DNA of 59,861 bases from Candidatus Kuenenia hertensis. Its GTDB lineage: Bacteria > Planctomycetota > Brocadiia > Brocadiales > Brocadiaceae. Every line of letters starts with the position of its first letter. Position 1 is the first letter of the stretch. Below the pieces are notes generated by a model, which was given only the letters and a program-made list of their open reading frames with translations, did no database searches and was not told the DNA's origin. The position numbers and the translations under genes are program-made. Location of the stretch: NCBI GenBank assembly GCA_021646465.1, contig SOET01000027.1, forward strand, positions 1-59,861. The letters run 5' to 3'. Positions 36,411-47,062 of this stretch are shown here, piece after piece.

Positions 36411-39224
36411 ATGATACATGACGCCTTTGCTTCAAGCAAAACGGAGTTGTTTGTGGGCAGGCAACGATGTTTTAATTACCTGGATGAACACGTAAAAGGT
36501 GGCTCTCCACCTCTTGTTGTATTCGGTGAACCCGGAATTGGAAAATCGGCGCTTCTTGCAAATTGGGGGAAATGTTACCTCTCCTTAAATCCCGGCAACA
36601 AACTCATAATACATTTTATTGACATTTCTTCCTGTACAAAAAGTTTAGATGTCATGTTGCTGCGCATTATGCGTGAATTAAAACACGGATTCAACCTGCC
36701 TCTGAATATTCCCGCAAACCGGAACGACCTCAACACTGCATTTGTTAATTCCCTTTCAATGGCGGCAGCAAAAGGCAAAGTGGTTATTATTCTGGACAGC
36801 ATTGATCAATTGGAAGAACGGGAACTCACGCAGACCTTCTCATGGCTTCCATTTGAAATGCCGGCGAATATACGGCTTATTCTTTCTGTATCGCCCGGCG
36901 CCATGTTTGATGCCATCGCAAAACGCAATTGGCCTCTTCTCGAAGTAAAACCTTTTGAAACCGGAGAACAAAGTCAATTCATACATAAATATCTGCAATA
37001 TACCCATTCAAAAACATTTAATGAAGATCACATAGAAACAATTACCAACGCCACACAAACATCCAATCCGCTCTATCTCCATATGCTCATGGATGAATTA
37101 TGTATTGTTAATAATGCAACATCCGCAGTGGAACACAGACTTAAAGAATATCTTTCCGCACAAACCGTGGAAGATCTCATTCTCAGGGTAATTGAACGAT
37201 GCGAAAATGATACCGAACTAAACACTGCGGCTCCCGAACTTTTTCGGAAAGTTATGTCATTATTGTCAACCTCAGGAACGGGCTTGTTGGAAAATGAATT
37301 AAAAGAACTGCTTCAGGAACAAACACATCGGCAGACAAATATACAACTGCAAACATTACTATCAAATATGAAACATATACTGATACAGCACTCAAGCCTT
37401 TTCATTTTTAAACACAGAGGTTTTCAAAATGCGGTAATACGCAGGTATCTTTCAACTGAAGCAGAAAAAATAAAATACCACCTGTACCTTGCAAATTACT
37501 TTGAGAAAAACCGTTTGGGGTTGCGCTCAATTAAAGAACTTCCGTGGCATTTGTCTCAGGCAAGGTCGTGGAATGCATTATTCAGGCTCCTTTCTGATTT
37601 ATCTTTTTTTAATGCCTTACATGAAACAAGCAATTACGATGCAATGTATTATTGGTCTCAAATAGAAGAAAATTCTCAAATGCGTATATCATATGCCTAT
37701 TGTGCTATTATGGAATCGCCTGGCAATTATCTCGACCGCATTAAAAACCTTTCATTTTTCTTAAAGGAGAAAAATCTTCTTACCGAAGCATTGAAAATGT
37801 TTGAGTATCTTGTTTTTTATTATGGACAAAATAATGATTACGACAATTTACCAATAGCCCTTGGAATGCTCGCAGACATCCTTTACGAAAGGGGAGGTAT
37901 GGAAGAGTCCATGCAATTGCACCGGGATGAAGAACAAATTTACCGAAGTACCGGAAATAATTACGGACTAATGCAATCCCTGTCACATCAGGCAATCATT
38001 CTGTTTGCCGATAATGATTGGGAAAATGCTCTGCAACTCTATAAGAAAGAAGAAAAACTCTGCCGTGAACTGAAGGATGATTATCGATTATTGTATAATC
38101 TTAACAAACAAGCAAAAATAGCATTTCTCCGGCAAGAAACAGATCTTTCAATGGAATTACTTATGGAAGCGGAATCTATTAGCCGCAACCTGGGAGACAT
38201 GTCAGGGTTATCCGTGTGCCTAGGCAACAAAGCCCGTATAAGCAAGACTTCCGGAAATCTTGACGAGGCAATTACCTTACTCAAAGAGCAGGAAAATATT
38301 TGCCGTACACTGGGAAATAATAAGGAACTTTCGGCTTGCCTCGGAAACCAGTCGCTTATTCTTATAAGCCGTGGGGACTTTGATGGAGCACTCGCCTTAC
38401 TTAAAGAAGAAGAAAATCTCTGCAAAAAATTGCACAACGAACACGCACTCTCTTACAACCTCGGGAACAGGGCAAATATTTTTTCGATACGCGGAAACCT
38501 TGCGGAGGCATTGGAATTATATAAAAAACAATCCGCCCTGTTCAGAAAAACATTAAACAAACACGGATTATCATACAATCTGGGCAACCAGGCAAACATC
38601 CATTACACACTGGGGAATTCAGATGAGGCAATGTCTTTATACACAGAACAGGAACGTTTGTGCAGGGAATTAGGAAATGAGGATGGATTATCGTATGCAC
38701 TTGGCAACCAGGCAAATATTTTCGCAGACAGAGGCGATCTTGATAAAGCATTGGAACTGCACAAAGAAGAAGAGCGTATTTGCCGGAAACTATCCAATAT
38801 AGAAGGATTGCAACGCTCTTTGGGAAATCAGGCAAGCATATTATATAGCAAGGGGAATTTACATGACGCATTCACTCTCCACAAAGAAGAAGAACGATTA
38901 TGCAAAAAACTTGGAAACAAGAAAGAGCTTTCGGCCTGCCTTGGAAACCAGGCGCTTGTTATTAAGGATTTGGGGAATCCGGAGGAAGCCATTGTACTAT
39001 TAAAGGAACAGGAAACTATTTGCAGGGCTCTTGGTTTAAAGAGCGGCCTTGCAATTTCATTGGCAAACCAGGCAGAGATTCTCGCACAAAATACTAAACA
39101 GACAAATGAAGCACTACCACTTGCGGAAGAGGCATATACGATTACTACTTCATTCGGTTTTCATTCGTTATCACAGGAAATAGAACCTATTTTGCACACA
39201 ATCAGATCGCTTTTAAGTAAATAA
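36411..39224 (+). CDS. NACHT/STAND-like ATPase with eleven TPR repeats
   Basis: This is a 937-residue protein. Residues 10-330 hold a P-loop ATPase of the NACHT/AAA_16 kind: FVGRQRCFNYLDEHVKG entry motif, Walker A FGEPGIGKSALLANW, Walker B VVIILDSIDQLEE and a sensor segment IRLILSVSPG. A winged-helix-like linker (FRKVMSLLSTSGTGLLENEL) follows. From about residue 485 the protein is a superhelix of eleven repeats of exactly 40 residues, each with L-x-NQA-x-I and L-x-KEEE-x-LCR-x-LG (for example SLGNQASILYSKGNLHDAFT). STAND proteins use the repeat to sense a ligand and the ATPase as a switch. No effector domain is visible at the N-terminus, so the output is unknown. GAGGGAGA precedes the ATG. 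Confidence 0.75.
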   Translation: MIHDAFASSKTELFVGRQRCFNYLDEHVKGGSPPLVVFGEPGIGKSALLANWGKCYLSLNPGNKLIIHFIDISSCTKSLDVMLLRIMRELKHGFNLPLNIPANRNDLNTAFVNSLSMAAAKGKVVIILDSIDQLEERELTQTFSWLPFEMPANIRLILSVSPGAMFDAIAKRNWPLLEVKPFETGEQSQFIHKYLQYTHSKTFNEDHIETITNATQTSNPLYLHMLMDELCIVNNATSAVEHRLKEYLSAQTVEDLILRVIERCENDTELNTAAPELFRKVMSLLSTSGTGLLENELKELLQEQTHRQTNIQLQTLLSNMKHILIQHSSLFIFKHRGFQNAVIRRYLSTEAEKIKYHLYLANYFEKNRLGLRSIKELPWHLSQARSWNALFRLLSDLSFFNALHETSNYDAMYYWSQIEENSQMRISYAYCAIMESPGNYLDRIKNLSFFLKEKNLLTEALKMFEYLVFYYGQNNDYDNLPIALGMLADILYERGGMEESMQLHRDEEQIYRSTGNNYGLMQSLSHQAIILFADNDWENALQLYKKEEKLCRELKDDYRLLYNLNKQAKIAFLRQETDLSMELLMEAESISRNLGDMSGLSVCLGNKARISKTSGNLDEAITLLKEQENICRTLGNNKELSACLGNQSLILISRGDFDGALALLKEEENLCKKLHNEHALSYNLGNRANIFSIRGNLAEALELYKKQSALFRKTLNKHGLSYNLGNQANIHYTLGNSDEAMSLYTEQERLCRELGNEDGLSYALGNQANIFADRGDLDKALELHKEEERICRKLSNIEGLQRSLGNQASILYSKGNLHDAFTLHKEEERLCKKLGNKKELSACLGNQALVIKDLGNPEEAIVLLKEQETICRALGLKSGLAISLANQAEILAQNTKQTNEALPLAEEAYTITTSFGFHSLSQEIEPILHTIRSLLSK

Positions 39225-39256
39225 AAACAACAATAGCTTGAGGTTTTTCTGTGCCT

Positions 39257-42200
39257 TCAACTGACAAGTATTTTATCCACTATTGTTTCTGCTTTTTTGA
39301 AAAATTCTTCAAATTCTTTAGCAGGAACCGGCTTTCCAAACAGGTAACCTTGCAGTTCATCACATTGGTGTTGTCTTAAGAAATCAAACTGTTCCCTTGT
39401 TTCCACCCCTTCAGCGACAACTTTGAGCTTTAAACCCTTCGCCATTGCAATAATTGCAGTGACAATGGCAGCATCGTTTTTATCGGTAGTAACATCACGC
39501 ACAAAGGCCTGATCTATCTTAAGCGAACGTATGGGAAATTTCTTTAAATAACTTAAAGAAGAATACCCAGTCCCCAGATCATCAATCGTAATACTCACGC
39601 CTATGTCATTTAAACTTTTCATTTTTTCAGAGGAGGCATAGACATCTTTCATTGCAGTGCTCTCGGTAACTTCCAATTCGAGGTAATTACTCTCCATTCC
39701 GGTTTCTTTCAATATGCTAGAAACCATTTCAACCAAATCTTTCTGTTGAAATTGACCAGCGGAAAGATTCACCGCAATACTGAATGGTTCATGCCCTGCA
39801 TCCTGCCACGCCTTGTTTTGTTTGCATGCGGTATATAATACCCATTCGCCTATGGGAATAATCAGTCCGCTAAACTCGGCGGAACGAATAAACTCCGCCG
39901 GTTCAATAAATCCCTTTTCCGGATGTTTCCACCGAATCAACGCTTCTACCCCTGCAATTTTTCTGGTAAAAGTATTTATCTTTGGTTGATAATAAACAAG
40001 CAATTCGTCCCTCTTTAACGCTTTGCGTAAATCATTTTCCATAATCAATTGCCCGGAAATTTTTTCTGACATTTCAGGGGCATAAAACTGGTAATTATCC
40101 TTACCCTGATTTTTTGCATGATACATGGCAAGATCTGCGTTCTTCAACAGCAGTTCAGCATCTGTTCCATCGTTAGGATAAATAGCAATACCAATACTTG
40201 AAGAAATATTAATTTCATAGCTGTTTAGCACAAGAGGTTGTCTTATTGTCTCCAGTATTTTGTTGGCAATTACTGCGGCATACTTTACCTGTGAAAGCCC
40301 CGGTAATAATACGGTAAATTCATCACCCCCTATTCTTGTAACCGTATCCTCCTGCCGCAGCAATTGTACGAGCCGTTCAGATACAATTTTAAGCAAACGG
40401 TCTCCCGCAGAATGCCCAAGCGTATCATTTATGGTTTTAAACCGGTCGAGGTCTAAATACATTACCGCCAGTATTTTTCTTGAACGCTGTGCACTCGACA
40501 TGGATTGTTTTAACCTGTCAAGATAAAGCACCTTGTTGGGCAGCCCGGTTAAGTGGTCATAATATGCCAGTTGGCGAATTCTTCTTTCGGATTTCTTGCG
40601 TTCGGTAACATCGCGGATAATGATGAGAAAAGCCTCCTTTTCATCCCATTCTGTTTTCATCATACTCATTTCCGCAATACTGCTCATGCCATTTCCCCTG
40701 GGTATTTCGATCTCGGTTATCACATCCGTTGTTATTGGGAAACCAAACACAGAATTTGTAAGCCGATCTGAGTCATAAGAAAATATAGTTAAAGCAGATT
40801 CATTTGCAAAACGTACAACCCCCTCTCTGTCAACAACAACTATACCATCCTTACTCCTTTCTACCGTGTTGCGAAATTGTTCCTGCAAGCGTTTCTTTTC
40901 CGTAATATCTTCCTGAATACCAATAAAGTTTTTAACGACTCCGTCTTGATCTTTTACTGCCGATATGGAAGCCGATGCCCAGTAAAATTCGCCATTTTTC
41001 TTTTTGTTTTGAAATTCTCCATGCCATTCTCCTCCCGATGTAATTGTGTCCCATAATTCTTTGTATTCTTCCGGAGAACGTGTTCCCGATTTTAATATAC
41101 GCGGATTTTTATCTATAACCTCTTCAGCGCTATATCCTGTCATCTGTACAAATTTAGGATTTACATATTCAATGTTGCCGTTAACATCGGTAATTATAAC
41201 TGCATTCGGGCTTTGTTCAATGGAACGTGATAATTTGTATGTTTCCTGGGCAAGTTCATCCGCCATTGAGTTAAAAGACCTGGAAAGTTCTCCCAGTTCA
41301 TCCCGTCTGTTTAGTTTCACTCTGTGAGAAAAATTACCGTTCGCAAACATATTTGTCGCAATCGTTAGCTTTTTAATTGGCCGTGCCATAGAAAGAGAAA
41401 AACCAATACTAAACACCGTAACCAGAATACCACTTGCACATCCGGTAACAAGGGCAATCATACCCATCATCCTAAGAGATGCAAAAGCTTCCGCTTTATC
41501 TATTTCCGCTATAAGTATCCAATCAAATTCAGGGATATAGGAAGATGCGCCAACAACAGATACTCCTCTGTAATCGTGATAAATACCTGTTATTGTTTTT
41601 TTGTCTGCAAAAATGTATTAACAGGAGCGGTGTCAATGCGTAACCGAAATGGCGCGTTGGGGATAAACCTTGAATCGGTAAGCATTACTTTATCTTTATT
41701 GACCAGATAAACCTCTTCTGTTTTGCCCATACCTGTACGATTCGTCGTTATTTCATTCAACAAGCTCATATTATAACAATTAACAACAAGACCTCTTATT
41801 CCCATGCCGGGATAACGCCCCGATATAATTGGTACGACGATATAAAAACTATCTGATTTTATATATGGGCTATAGGCAGACTGGTTTACATAAGCATATC
41901 CTGGCCGTGTTTTCATGCCTTCCAAAAAAATATCATCCCCGGACATATCCACATTGATCCAGGTTTTGTCGGTAGATGCAATAACCTTCCCTTTTGTATC
42001 CAATAGTGCAATTGCGCCGATATGAGAATCTAACGGTAATTTATTTACCAACAAATGCCTGTTAAGGGAACTTATAATTTTGCTCACGGGAAATTTTTCA
42101 GAATTTATTTTTCCCAAACGATCCTTTATAAAGCCATCCGAACTAAAGTCTATCGTTCTGCCCTTTTTTGCTTCTAAAAGAGACACGATATGCGTCATCT

Positions 42201-42357
42201 TGGATTCGGCAATAGCGGTTAATTTATCCATGGTATAGCGTGTTAATGCTTTTTTGTTCTGAAAATAGTTTATCGTAGTAATAACTGAAATGGGTATGAG
42301 AGAGATGCAAAGCAGGGAAATGATTAATTTATTCTTTATTGACCAAAATGTTTTCAT
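39257..42357 (-). pseudogene. Cache-HAMP-PAS-PAS-GGDEF-EAL protein, split by a one-base frameshift
   Basis: The N-terminal part (42357 to 41590) has a membrane helix, a double-Cache sensor (KGRTIDFSSDGFIKDRL, TTNRTGMGKTEEVYLV) and stops at TAA. The continuation is in another frame: TITGIYHDYRGVSVVG, then ASSYIPEFDWILIAEIDKAE joins the downstream ORF that ends at 39257. One base is missing in or next to the run of seven T at 41596-41602 (A on the coding strand). The downstream part has HAMP, two PAS domains, GGDEF (RIGGDEFTVLLPG) and a full EAL domain (EALIRWKHP, ELEVTEST, IDDLGTGYSSL, VAEGVET). The EAL domain keeps all catalytic residues. Repaired, the protein would be about 1030 residues and a bifunctional cyclic-di-GMP enzyme. 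The break could be real or a homopolymer sequencing error. Confidence 0.8.
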
Positions 42358-42934
42358 ACTTTATGTTTTGGCGAAATTGCTCTTATACTCTTCTATCGAT
42401 GCCCTTTAAAAAGGGCAATGTACTAAAACTGTTTTATTACTTCAAGCACTTTTTCTATGCTGCTTAATTCCGCAATAATCCTTTTCATTCGTCCCTGACA
42501 AGCAATCTCCAATGTGGGTGCAATAACAATCTTTTTCAGAACTGCAATTTTTGGATAATACAAGAGTATGATAACATCATTTTTCAATAAGTTTTCGGTA
42601 ATATTAACATTTCCATTATATAATCAACAGAAAATAATCGAATAACAGCATCGATAAATTCAGTACATTTGGTTTCTTATGCCCTTCCTTCTGCAACGCT
42701 GATAGCATCATATTGGCCAACGCCGGCTCCGTTCCCTATTTTCCTGTTGTAATGCACAAAAATATTGATACTATAAACCCCTTAGCTGGCGATTGCTACG
42801 GCTTTTGTAAACTATCAGTAACATAGCGTATGTGTTACCCGGCTGTAATTGAAGATGCAACTGGCCGCAAAAGATTTTTTAACAATGCTTCAATATACCG
42901 GCTTCATTCTTTTTCCATAAAATATTTTTACCCA
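42358..42934. other. Gene-poor gap with a possible gene remnant on the minus strand
   Basis: A minus-strand open stretch from about 42618 to the TAG at 42423 reads like protein (NDVIILLYYPKIAVLKKIVI, then MKRIIAELSSIEKVLEVIKQ) but lacks an ATG. A TTG start near 42584 would give about 53 residues. The helical end resembles the last turn of ACT-type domains. I treat it as a possible remnant. A 7-bp hairpin GCCCTTTAAAAAGGGC lies at 42401-42416. Nothing else is recognisable before the methyltransferase start. Confidence 0.3.
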
Positions 42935-43888
42935 ATGACAGAGATACATATTTATAAAACAATCGAAAAGGCATTATCTTTCAGAAGAAATTACATAAAT
43001 AACGCCCATACCAATGCATACCGTTTAATAAATTCTTATGGCGATAATCTGCCGGATATAACAATAGATATATATGGAAAGGCCGTTTTGGTGCAATTTT
43101 TTAAAACGTACGAAGTATGCAAAAAAAAGGAAATGTATGAAGCGGTACGAAAAATATTAGCGCCTGAATTTATCATAGAAAAGGACCGATTAAAAGGAAA
43201 GGACGTTATCACCCGCTTGATATCAGGTAAAGAAATCCCTGAAGATTATGTAGTATTTGAAAATGAAATACCGTTCTCTATCTCATTCAGTGACGGAGGA
43301 GGAACAGGGTTATATTTAGACCAGCGGAATAACAGGAAAAAGGTGCAATCTTTTGCTTCCGGCAAAGAGGTTCTGAACTGTTTTTGTTATACATCATCAT
43401 TTTCTGTCTATGCATGTAAGGGAGGCGCTGTAAAAACAACCAATATAGATTTATCCAGGAAGGCAATAACATGGAGCAAAAAGAATTATTCACTAAACCA
43501 AATAGATATTAATAATCATGATTTTATTACCGGAGATGTATGGGAATATTTTAAAATATTCCAAAAAAAGGGAAGGGAATTTGATATGATAATTCTAGAC
43601 CCCCCAAGCTTCTCTACAAGTAAATCAGGAGCATTTACCGTAGAAAAAGACTTTCCCGAATTAGTCGGTATGGGACTCAATATCCTCAGAGAAAACGGAA
43701 TTCTTGTATTTTCTACAAATATTGCAAAAGTGAAGATATCAAAAATGTTTCAATTATTGCCAAAAATTAAAACCCATACCAAAAAATTATTTAAAATTAT
43801 TGATATTTCATCGCAAGGGCTTGATTTTCCCCTTGATGGAATTTATTTAAATGAACCTTATTTGAAATTTTTTTTGTTTTCATGTTAG
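42935..43888 (+). CDS. RlmI-type class I SAM-dependent rRNA methyltransferase
   Basis: This is a protein of about 317 residues from the ATG at 42935 (MTEIHIYKTIEKALSFRRNY), the natural family start; an upstream ATG at 42830 adds 35 unlikely residues. NAYRLINSYGDNLPDITIDI is the RlmI-type opening. The SAM domain has SDGGGTGLYLDQRNNRK, EVLNCFCYTSSFSVYACKGG (motif I) and ILDPPSFS (motif IV, DPPSF), the signature of the RlmI/RlmK group that makes 5-methylcytosine in 23S rRNA. The PUA domain at the N-terminus of E. coli RlmI is missing, so the exact substrate is open. Confidence 0.85.
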   Translation: MTEIHIYKTIEKALSFRRNYINNAHTNAYRLINSYGDNLPDITIDIYGKAVLVQFFKTYEVCKKKEMYEAVRKILAPEFIIEKDRLKGKDVITRLISGKEIPEDYVVFENEIPFSISFSDGGGTGLYLDQRNNRKKVQSFASGKEVLNCFCYTSSFSVYACKGGAVKTTNIDLSRKAITWSKKNYSLNQIDINNHDFITGDVWEYFKIFQKKGREFDMIILDPPSFSTSKSGAFTVEKDFPELVGMGLNILRENGILVFSTNIAKVKISKMFQLLPKIKTHTKKLFKIIDISSQGLDFPLDGIYLNEPYLKFFLFSC

Positions 43889-43938
43889 CCATTGCCGGAA
43901 CAAGCAAGAAAAAGGAACACTTGTACATTATTATCATA

Positions 43939-44253
43939 TTAACCCTTTTTATTTCTCTTTTTAATCCGGTAAGTGGTATATATTGAAACGCCCAGTAATA
44001 TGACTATGCCTGATAAACTAAAATAAATTTTCTTATCATATCCCTTTTTCAGTTCCTGCAGGGTAAGATCATGACGGGGTGAATACTTTTGCTGTTTAAA
44101 ATCTTCCCGTTTAATAAACCCCAGAGAACTCTCAGGAATTTTTTTGGTAAAAGTAGGTTTTTTTGTAACGGAGGGAAGTGTAAAAAATACAATACCGATT
44201 AAAAAGGTTGTGCCAAAAACAATGTACATCAGGGTATTACTCTTTCTTTTCAT
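43939..44253 (-). CDS. Small two-helix membrane protein of unknown function
   Basis: This is a protein of about 104 residues from ATG 44253 (MKRKSNTLMYIVFGTTFLIG); an ATG 12 codons upstream at 44289 is possible. It has two membrane segments (residues 8-26 and about 77-93, FSLSGIVILLGVSIYTTY), a Lys/Thr-rich linker between them and a basic tail. No family is recognised. It is convergent with the methyltransferase gene, 50 bases away. Confidence 0.45.
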   Translation of the reverse strand: MKRKSNTLMYIVFGTTFLIGIVFFTLPSVTKKPTFTKKIPESSLGFIKREDFKQQKYSPRHDLTLQELKKGYDKKIYFSLSGIVILLGVSIYTTYRIKKRNKKG

Positions 44254-44343
44254 AATATCCAATTTTATAAATAAACCGGATGTTGTCAATAAAATAAAGT
44301 ATCTTCAGATATTTATTATCTATTCAGCGTAAATGTTACACGG

Positions 44344-44408
44344 CTCGTTCCCAAACCGGAGTTTGGGAACGAGTTGCGTAAAAAGAATCGGGAATGCTCC
44401 CGATTCTT
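44344..44408. repeat. Two strong hairpins in a divergent intergenic region
   Basis: The first hairpin, 44344-44373, pairs CTCGTTCCCAAAC with its exact complement around CGGA. The second, 44383-44408, pairs AAGAATCGGGA with TCCCGATTCTT around ATGC and is flanked by A-run and T-run, so it looks like a two-way terminator. Yet the flanking genes point away from each other (minus at 44253, plus at 44450). These are therefore more likely REP-type elements or a 5' leader structure. The core AATCGGGAATGCTCCC recurs at 46999-47014 and 53765-53780. Confidence 0.6.
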
Positions 44409-44449
44409 ATTTTTCAGCAGAACAATTCATAATAAATTAGGGAGGTTTT

Positions 44450-45043
44450 ATGAATAGATTAACAGGAATTATCATTCTTCTCATTTGTTTTGTATGTTTT
44501 GGTTGTAAAACAATTTCTAAAACAAATATAATCATCGATGAAGGAGAGTATTCCCGCAGCATAAACACCATTGCCGTTATGCATTTTGATGACCAATTAA
44601 TTGCAGGAAAAGAAGTAGAAGGCTCATTTATAAAAACCATTAGCAATGCGAATGCAGGGGAAATACTTGCCACAATGTTATCGCACGAACTATCAAGGTT
44701 GGGAATATACGATGTTCTGCCGCGTGCGGATATTACTCAAATCATAAATAAATCGAATGCTGAAGAAAAAGAACTCGTCTCGCGCAGAGATTATGTTAAC
44801 CTGGGGAATTTGCTTGGTGTGGATTCTGTAGTTATTGGAAAAATATTGGAATTTAAACTGTCAAGCACTGTAATTTATGAACGGGGTACGGTTTCTTTCG
44901 TAGCTGAATGCATCGACACAGAAAATGGCAGCGTTCTTTGGACTATTGAAGCAAACGAGAGCGCTGCTTACAAAGATGAAATTGAATTGGCCGGCAAAGC
45001 GGTAAGAACCGCAATTGAAAAATTGAAAAATGAGCTACGATAA
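44450..45043 (+). CDS. CsgG-like lipoprotein
   Basis: This is a 197-residue lipoprotein. The lipobox is CFVCFGC (Cys near residue 19). The mature part has the CsgG/GNA1162-type fold: INTIAVMHFDDQL, ATMLSHELSRLGIYDVLPRA, LGNLLGVDSVVIGKILEF and VAECIDTENGSVLWTIEANE. CsgG-like lipoproteins sit in the outer membrane or its inner leaflet; the small forms often act in envelope assembly. GGGAGG precedes the ATG. It is probably co-transcribed with the sensor kinase 36 bases downstream. Confidence 0.72.
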   Translation: MNRLTGIIILLICFVCFGCKTISKTNIIIDEGEYSRSINTIAVMHFDDQLIAGKEVEGSFIKTISNANAGEILATMLSHELSRLGIYDVLPRADITQIINKSNAEEKELVSRRDYVNLGNLLGVDSVVIGKILEFKLSSTVIYERGTVSFVAECIDTENGSVLWTIEANESAAYKDEIELAGKAVRTAIEKLKNELR

Positions 45044-45079
45044 TATTACCTTATTTATCATAACAAGAAGCACATTATT

Positions 45080-46750
45080 ATGAAAAAAAACAATTATATT
45101 AAAAGCGGTATACGGACAAAATTGCTTATCACCATGATAAGCCTGATTGTTGGTCTGTTGACCGTATTAACCTTTATTCAGACTTCCACTCAAAAAAAAA
45201 TACTGGAAAAGGAATTCGGACGCCGCATCGAACTGATGAAAAACAACCTCGTCGGGAAGGGAAAAATCTTATCAGATAATCTGGCAAGACAAACGGAAAA
45301 TAATATCGCATCGTATAACTTTTCCAATGCTACTGAAATATTAAACAAAACGGTACAGGAATATAAAGAATTAAGCTACATCATCCTCATGGATTCCTCC
45401 TGTATGGTTTATACCCACACATTACATCCGGAGCTTCAGCAGGAAAAACTCTCCGGTGAAGAAGATTTGTATGCTGCAAACCAGAAAATTCCAACCATTT
45501 ACGAATTTTCAAGAAATAGCGATTCGTTCATGGAAATCATTGTTCCGATAAGCGTAAGCACCGAACAGTGGGGAGTGCTCCGCCTTGGTTTTTCCCTCAA
45601 TGCGCTCAACACCGTAATACTAAATTCAAGAAATGAAATACGGAAGAAAATTGAGGGAATGGTTCTCAGATCTGTCCTCACCTCAATTATATTCGTTGCA
45701 ATTGGCGCTATCAGTGTCTATATGCTATCAACCCGGCTTTCCAAACCCCTCGTAAAACTAACAGAATCCGCACGATTATTGGCCAAAGGTAATTTTATCG
45801 CCGCTTCAAATCTTAACATCACTTCAAAAGATGAAATTGGCATCCTTGCCGCATCCTTCATTGAAATGTCAAATAATCTGAAAATCTCCTATGAAAAACT
45901 GGAAGAATACAGCCGTACCCTTCAGCAAAAAGTAGAGGACAGAACGCGGGAATTGAAGGACGCCAACAAGAAACTACAAGAACTCGATAAAGCAAAATCC
46001 GGTTTCTTATCCACCGTTTCACATGAACTAAGAACCCCCCTCACCTCAATTATCGGGTTCACTAACATTATTCAGAAACGATTAGACACCTTCATATTCC
46101 CTCAGATCGAAGTTAATACTATGAAATCGCAAAAGGCGGTACAACAGATAAAAGAAAACATTACCATCATACTTACGGAAGGAGAGCGCCTCACAAATCT
46201 GATAAACGACGTCCTTGATCTGGCAAAGATAGAAGCGGGCAAAATCGAATGGAATATGAATACAACTTCAATAGCGGAAGTAATTGCAAATGCCGCTGCG
46301 GCAACAAAATCCCTTTTAGAACAAAAGGGCCTTACGTTAATCGTGAATATTGAAAAAAATATACCCGATTTTATAGGTGATAAAAACAGGCTTATACAAG
46401 TAGCAATAAACCTCATTTCGAATGCAATAAAATTTACGGAGAAAGGCACTATTTCATGCCATGCAAAACAAACAGATAGTAAAATCTTGGTTACCGTAAT
46501 GGATACCGGGGTAGGGATTGCGCAGGAAAACCTCGAAAAAATCTTTGACAAATTCAAACAGGTGGGCGACACCCTTACCAATAAACCAAGCGGCACCGGC
46601 CTCGGGCTCCCGATATGCAAACAAATCGTCGAATATCACGGCGGCGTTATCTGGGCAGAAAGCGAACCGGGCAAAGGCTCCAAATTCTCATTTACCATAC
46701 CCCTGCGTGGCGATGGATTAATAAATAATAATGAATCACCCATGACCTGA
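45080..46750 (+). CDS. Sensor histidine kinase (Cache-like sensor, HAMP)
   Basis: This is a 556-residue membrane kinase. TM1 is at residues 15-35, a periplasmic single-Cache-like domain spans about 36-195 (SYIILMDSSCMVYTHTLHPE), TM2 is near 200-222 and HAMP follows (RLSKPLVKLTESARLLAKGN). A coiled coil leads to the HisKA H-box FLSTVSHELRTPLTSIIGFT. The HATPase has N-box NRLIQVAINLISNAIKFT, G1 VMDTGVGIAQ and G2 GTGLGLPICKQIVEYHGG. No response regulator follows it. The last 35 bases of its 3' end occur again at 53659-53693, beyond the CRISPR locus. Confidence 0.93.
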   Translation: MKKNNYIKSGIRTKLLITMISLIVGLLTVLTFIQTSTQKKILEKEFGRRIELMKNNLVGKGKILSDNLARQTENNIASYNFSNATEILNKTVQEYKELSYIILMDSSCMVYTHTLHPELQQEKLSGEEDLYAANQKIPTIYEFSRNSDSFMEIIVPISVSTEQWGVLRLGFSLNALNTVILNSRNEIRKKIEGMVLRSVLTSIIFVAIGAISVYMLSTRLSKPLVKLTESARLLAKGNFIAASNLNITSKDEIGILAASFIEMSNNLKISYEKLEEYSRTLQQKVEDRTRELKDANKKLQELDKAKSGFLSTVSHELRTPLTSIIGFTNIIQKRLDTFIFPQIEVNTMKSQKAVQQIKENITIILTEGERLTNLINDVLDLAKIEAGKIEWNMNTTSIAEVIANAAAATKSLLEQKGLTLIVNIEKNIPDFIGDKNRLIQVAINLISNAIKFTEKGTISCHAKQTDSKILVTVMDTGVGIAQENLEKIFDKFKQVGDTLTNKPSGTGLGLPICKQIVEYHGGVIWAESEPGKGSKFSFTIPLRGDGLINNNESPMT

Positions 46751-47062
46751 CGGTTATAAAGGAGAGCCCCCCCCGATTTTTTGTAAAACTCATCATTTAT
46801 TATGCTTTCCTGCCTGTCGTCAGACAGGAACTCCGCTCAGATGACGCTTACCGTCGTCTGAGCACATTCGCAGGCTCAGTCTGTAGGTCGGGTTTCTTAC
46901 CCGACAATCCGTTTCATATTGTATTGTTGGGTAAGAAACCCGACTCCCAAACTTTCCCGACAATACAATTATGAAAACGGTAATTGGTCTTTACAAAAAA
47001 TCGGGAATGCTCCCTTTTCAGAAGATGGATGAAAAAACAGATAACCAGTAATCTCCCCGGCA

